Assembly (NCBI RefSeq): GCF_900215145.1
Contig: NZ_OBDO01000006.1
Location: 186,001-250,000 of the forward strand
DNA length: 64,000 nt
Direction of reading: 5' to 3'
Source: Geodermatophilus sabuli
Lineage (GTDB): Bacteria > Actinomycetota > Actinomycetes > Mycobacteriales > Geodermatophilaceae
Shown here: piece after piece, positions 63,550 to 64,000 of the stretch
Numbering within the stretch: position 1 is the stretch's first letter
Layout of the letters: each line of letters begins with the position of its first letter
Made by a program: the position numbers and the translations under genes
Notes under the pieces: generated by a model
Told to the model about the DNA's origin: nothing
Databases searched by the model: none
Seen by the model: the letters and a program-made list of their open reading frames with translations, nothing else

Positions 63550-64000
63550 GCTGCTGCGCACCCACCCACTGGAGGCCAGGCACCCGCTCATGGCCTGGAC
63601 CGCCGCCTTCGCGCGCCTGCCCGCCACCGTCGGCATCACCGCCGAACCGTTCGTGGCGATGGTCGACGTCCGGCTCGGCACCGTCGGCGCCGAGGCGTCG
63701 GCGGCGCTGGGCGTCGACCTGCCGACGACCCCCAACACCTGGGTGCCGGCCGGCACGGGCCGGGCCGTGTGGCTCGGCCCGGACGAGTGGTTGCTCACCA
63801 GCACCTCCGAGTCGCCCGAGGAACTCGAGGCCCGGGTCCGCGCCGCCGTCCTCCCGCTGGGGGGATCGGCGACCGACGTCTCCGCCCAGCGGATCGGTCT
63901 GCGGCTGACCGGTGCGCGGGTGCGCGACGTCCTGGCCACGGGCTGCTCGATCGACCTGCACCCGCGCGTGTTCGGGCGGGGCCGCAGTGCGCAGACGATC
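63542..64000 (+). CDS. soxG: sarcosine oxidase, subunit gamma, cut by the window edge
   Basis: The first 153 codons are seen. The start is MAELLRTHPLEARHPLMAW, and WVPAGTGRAVWLGPDEWLL with TDVSAQRIGLRLTGARVRDVL matches the GcvT-like fold of the gamma subunit, which packs against the beta subunit. The usual length is about 200 residues, so only the C-terminal quarter is missing. It overlaps the end of soxA. Confidence 0.93.
   Translation, partial: MAELLRTHPLEARHPLMAWTAAFARLPATVGITAEPFVAMVDVRLGTVGAEASAALGVDLPTTPNTWVPAGTGRAVWLGPDEWLLTSTSESPEELEARVRAAVLPLGGSATDVSAQRIGLRLTGARVRDVLATGCSIDLHPRVFGRGRSAQTI

Overview
This is a very GC-rich chromosomal window from an actinobacterium. The mycothiol-dependent formaldehyde dehydrogenase gene, the actinobacterial iol gene set (including a Cgl0159-type protein) and frequent GTG starts all point that way. 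Overall gene style suggests Geodermatophilaceae (Blastococcus/Geodermatophilus/Modestobacter-like), but that family-level call is an inference. No tRNA, rRNA, CRISPR array or intact mobile element was seen. The window is essentially a catabolic gene collection.

0-12 kb: the 3' end of an alpha/beta hydrolase, an IS110 transposase remnant, then a minus-strand proline/amino-acid block (amino-acid permease, P5C dehydrogenase, proline dehydrogenase, a frameshifted ThrE-type exporter), plus-strand alanine dehydrogenase, a decayed copy of a serine hydrolase, a quinone-oxidoreductase-like MDR protein, a conserved hypothetical, a second IS110 remnant and a GrpB-family protein.

12-24 kb: an intact EstB-like serine hydrolase (parent of the decayed copy), a 5'-truncated MaoC-type gene, a LysR regulator, a YCII protein, a 3-hydroxyisobutyrate-dehydrogenase-type enzyme, and divergently an MHS-family transporter plus an aldehyde dehydrogenase. 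A quasi-palindrome of the form TSTGCA-N4-TGCASA occurs in four intergenic regions here and may define a small LysR regulon. The block ends in rearranged DNA: an MDR gene cut off against a tyrosine-recombinase remnant, a zinc-ribbon protein, an MFS exporter and an IS3 OrfA remnant.

24-41 kb: a myo-inositol catabolic locus. A minus-strand operon runs iolC, a Cgl0159-type TIM barrel, iolB, iolD, an iolE-like gene, iolG, an iolH-like gene, iolA/mmsA, a third TIM-barrel isomerase/epimerase and two SDRs. A divergent GntR/UTRA regulator (iolR-like) and a tautomerase gene share a 10-bp operator-like palindrome with iolC. An FUSC protein and an IolT-like sugar porter follow.

41-47.6 kb: assorted genes (hypothetical, DUF899, MBL hydrolase, a frameshifted hypothetical, alpha/beta hydrolase), then a LysR regulator, a stub of a tartrate/isopropylmalate-dehydrogenase-type gene, and a very clear D-tartrate dehydratase.

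47.8-64 kb: a glycine-betaine to serine island. It holds a BCCT transporter, a three-component Rieske system (FAD reductase, Rieske ferredoxin, GbcA-like oxygenase) around an IclR regulator, a minus-strand C1 operon (mycothiol-dependent formaldehyde dehydrogenase, its partner MBL hydrolase, a MetF-like reductase, a second MBL hydrolase) and divergent glyA-soxB-soxD-soxA-soxG. Together they would take up betaine, demethylate it, oxidise sarcosine to glycine, capture the released C1 units and make serine. No dimethylglycine dehydrogenase/oxidase is visible in the window.
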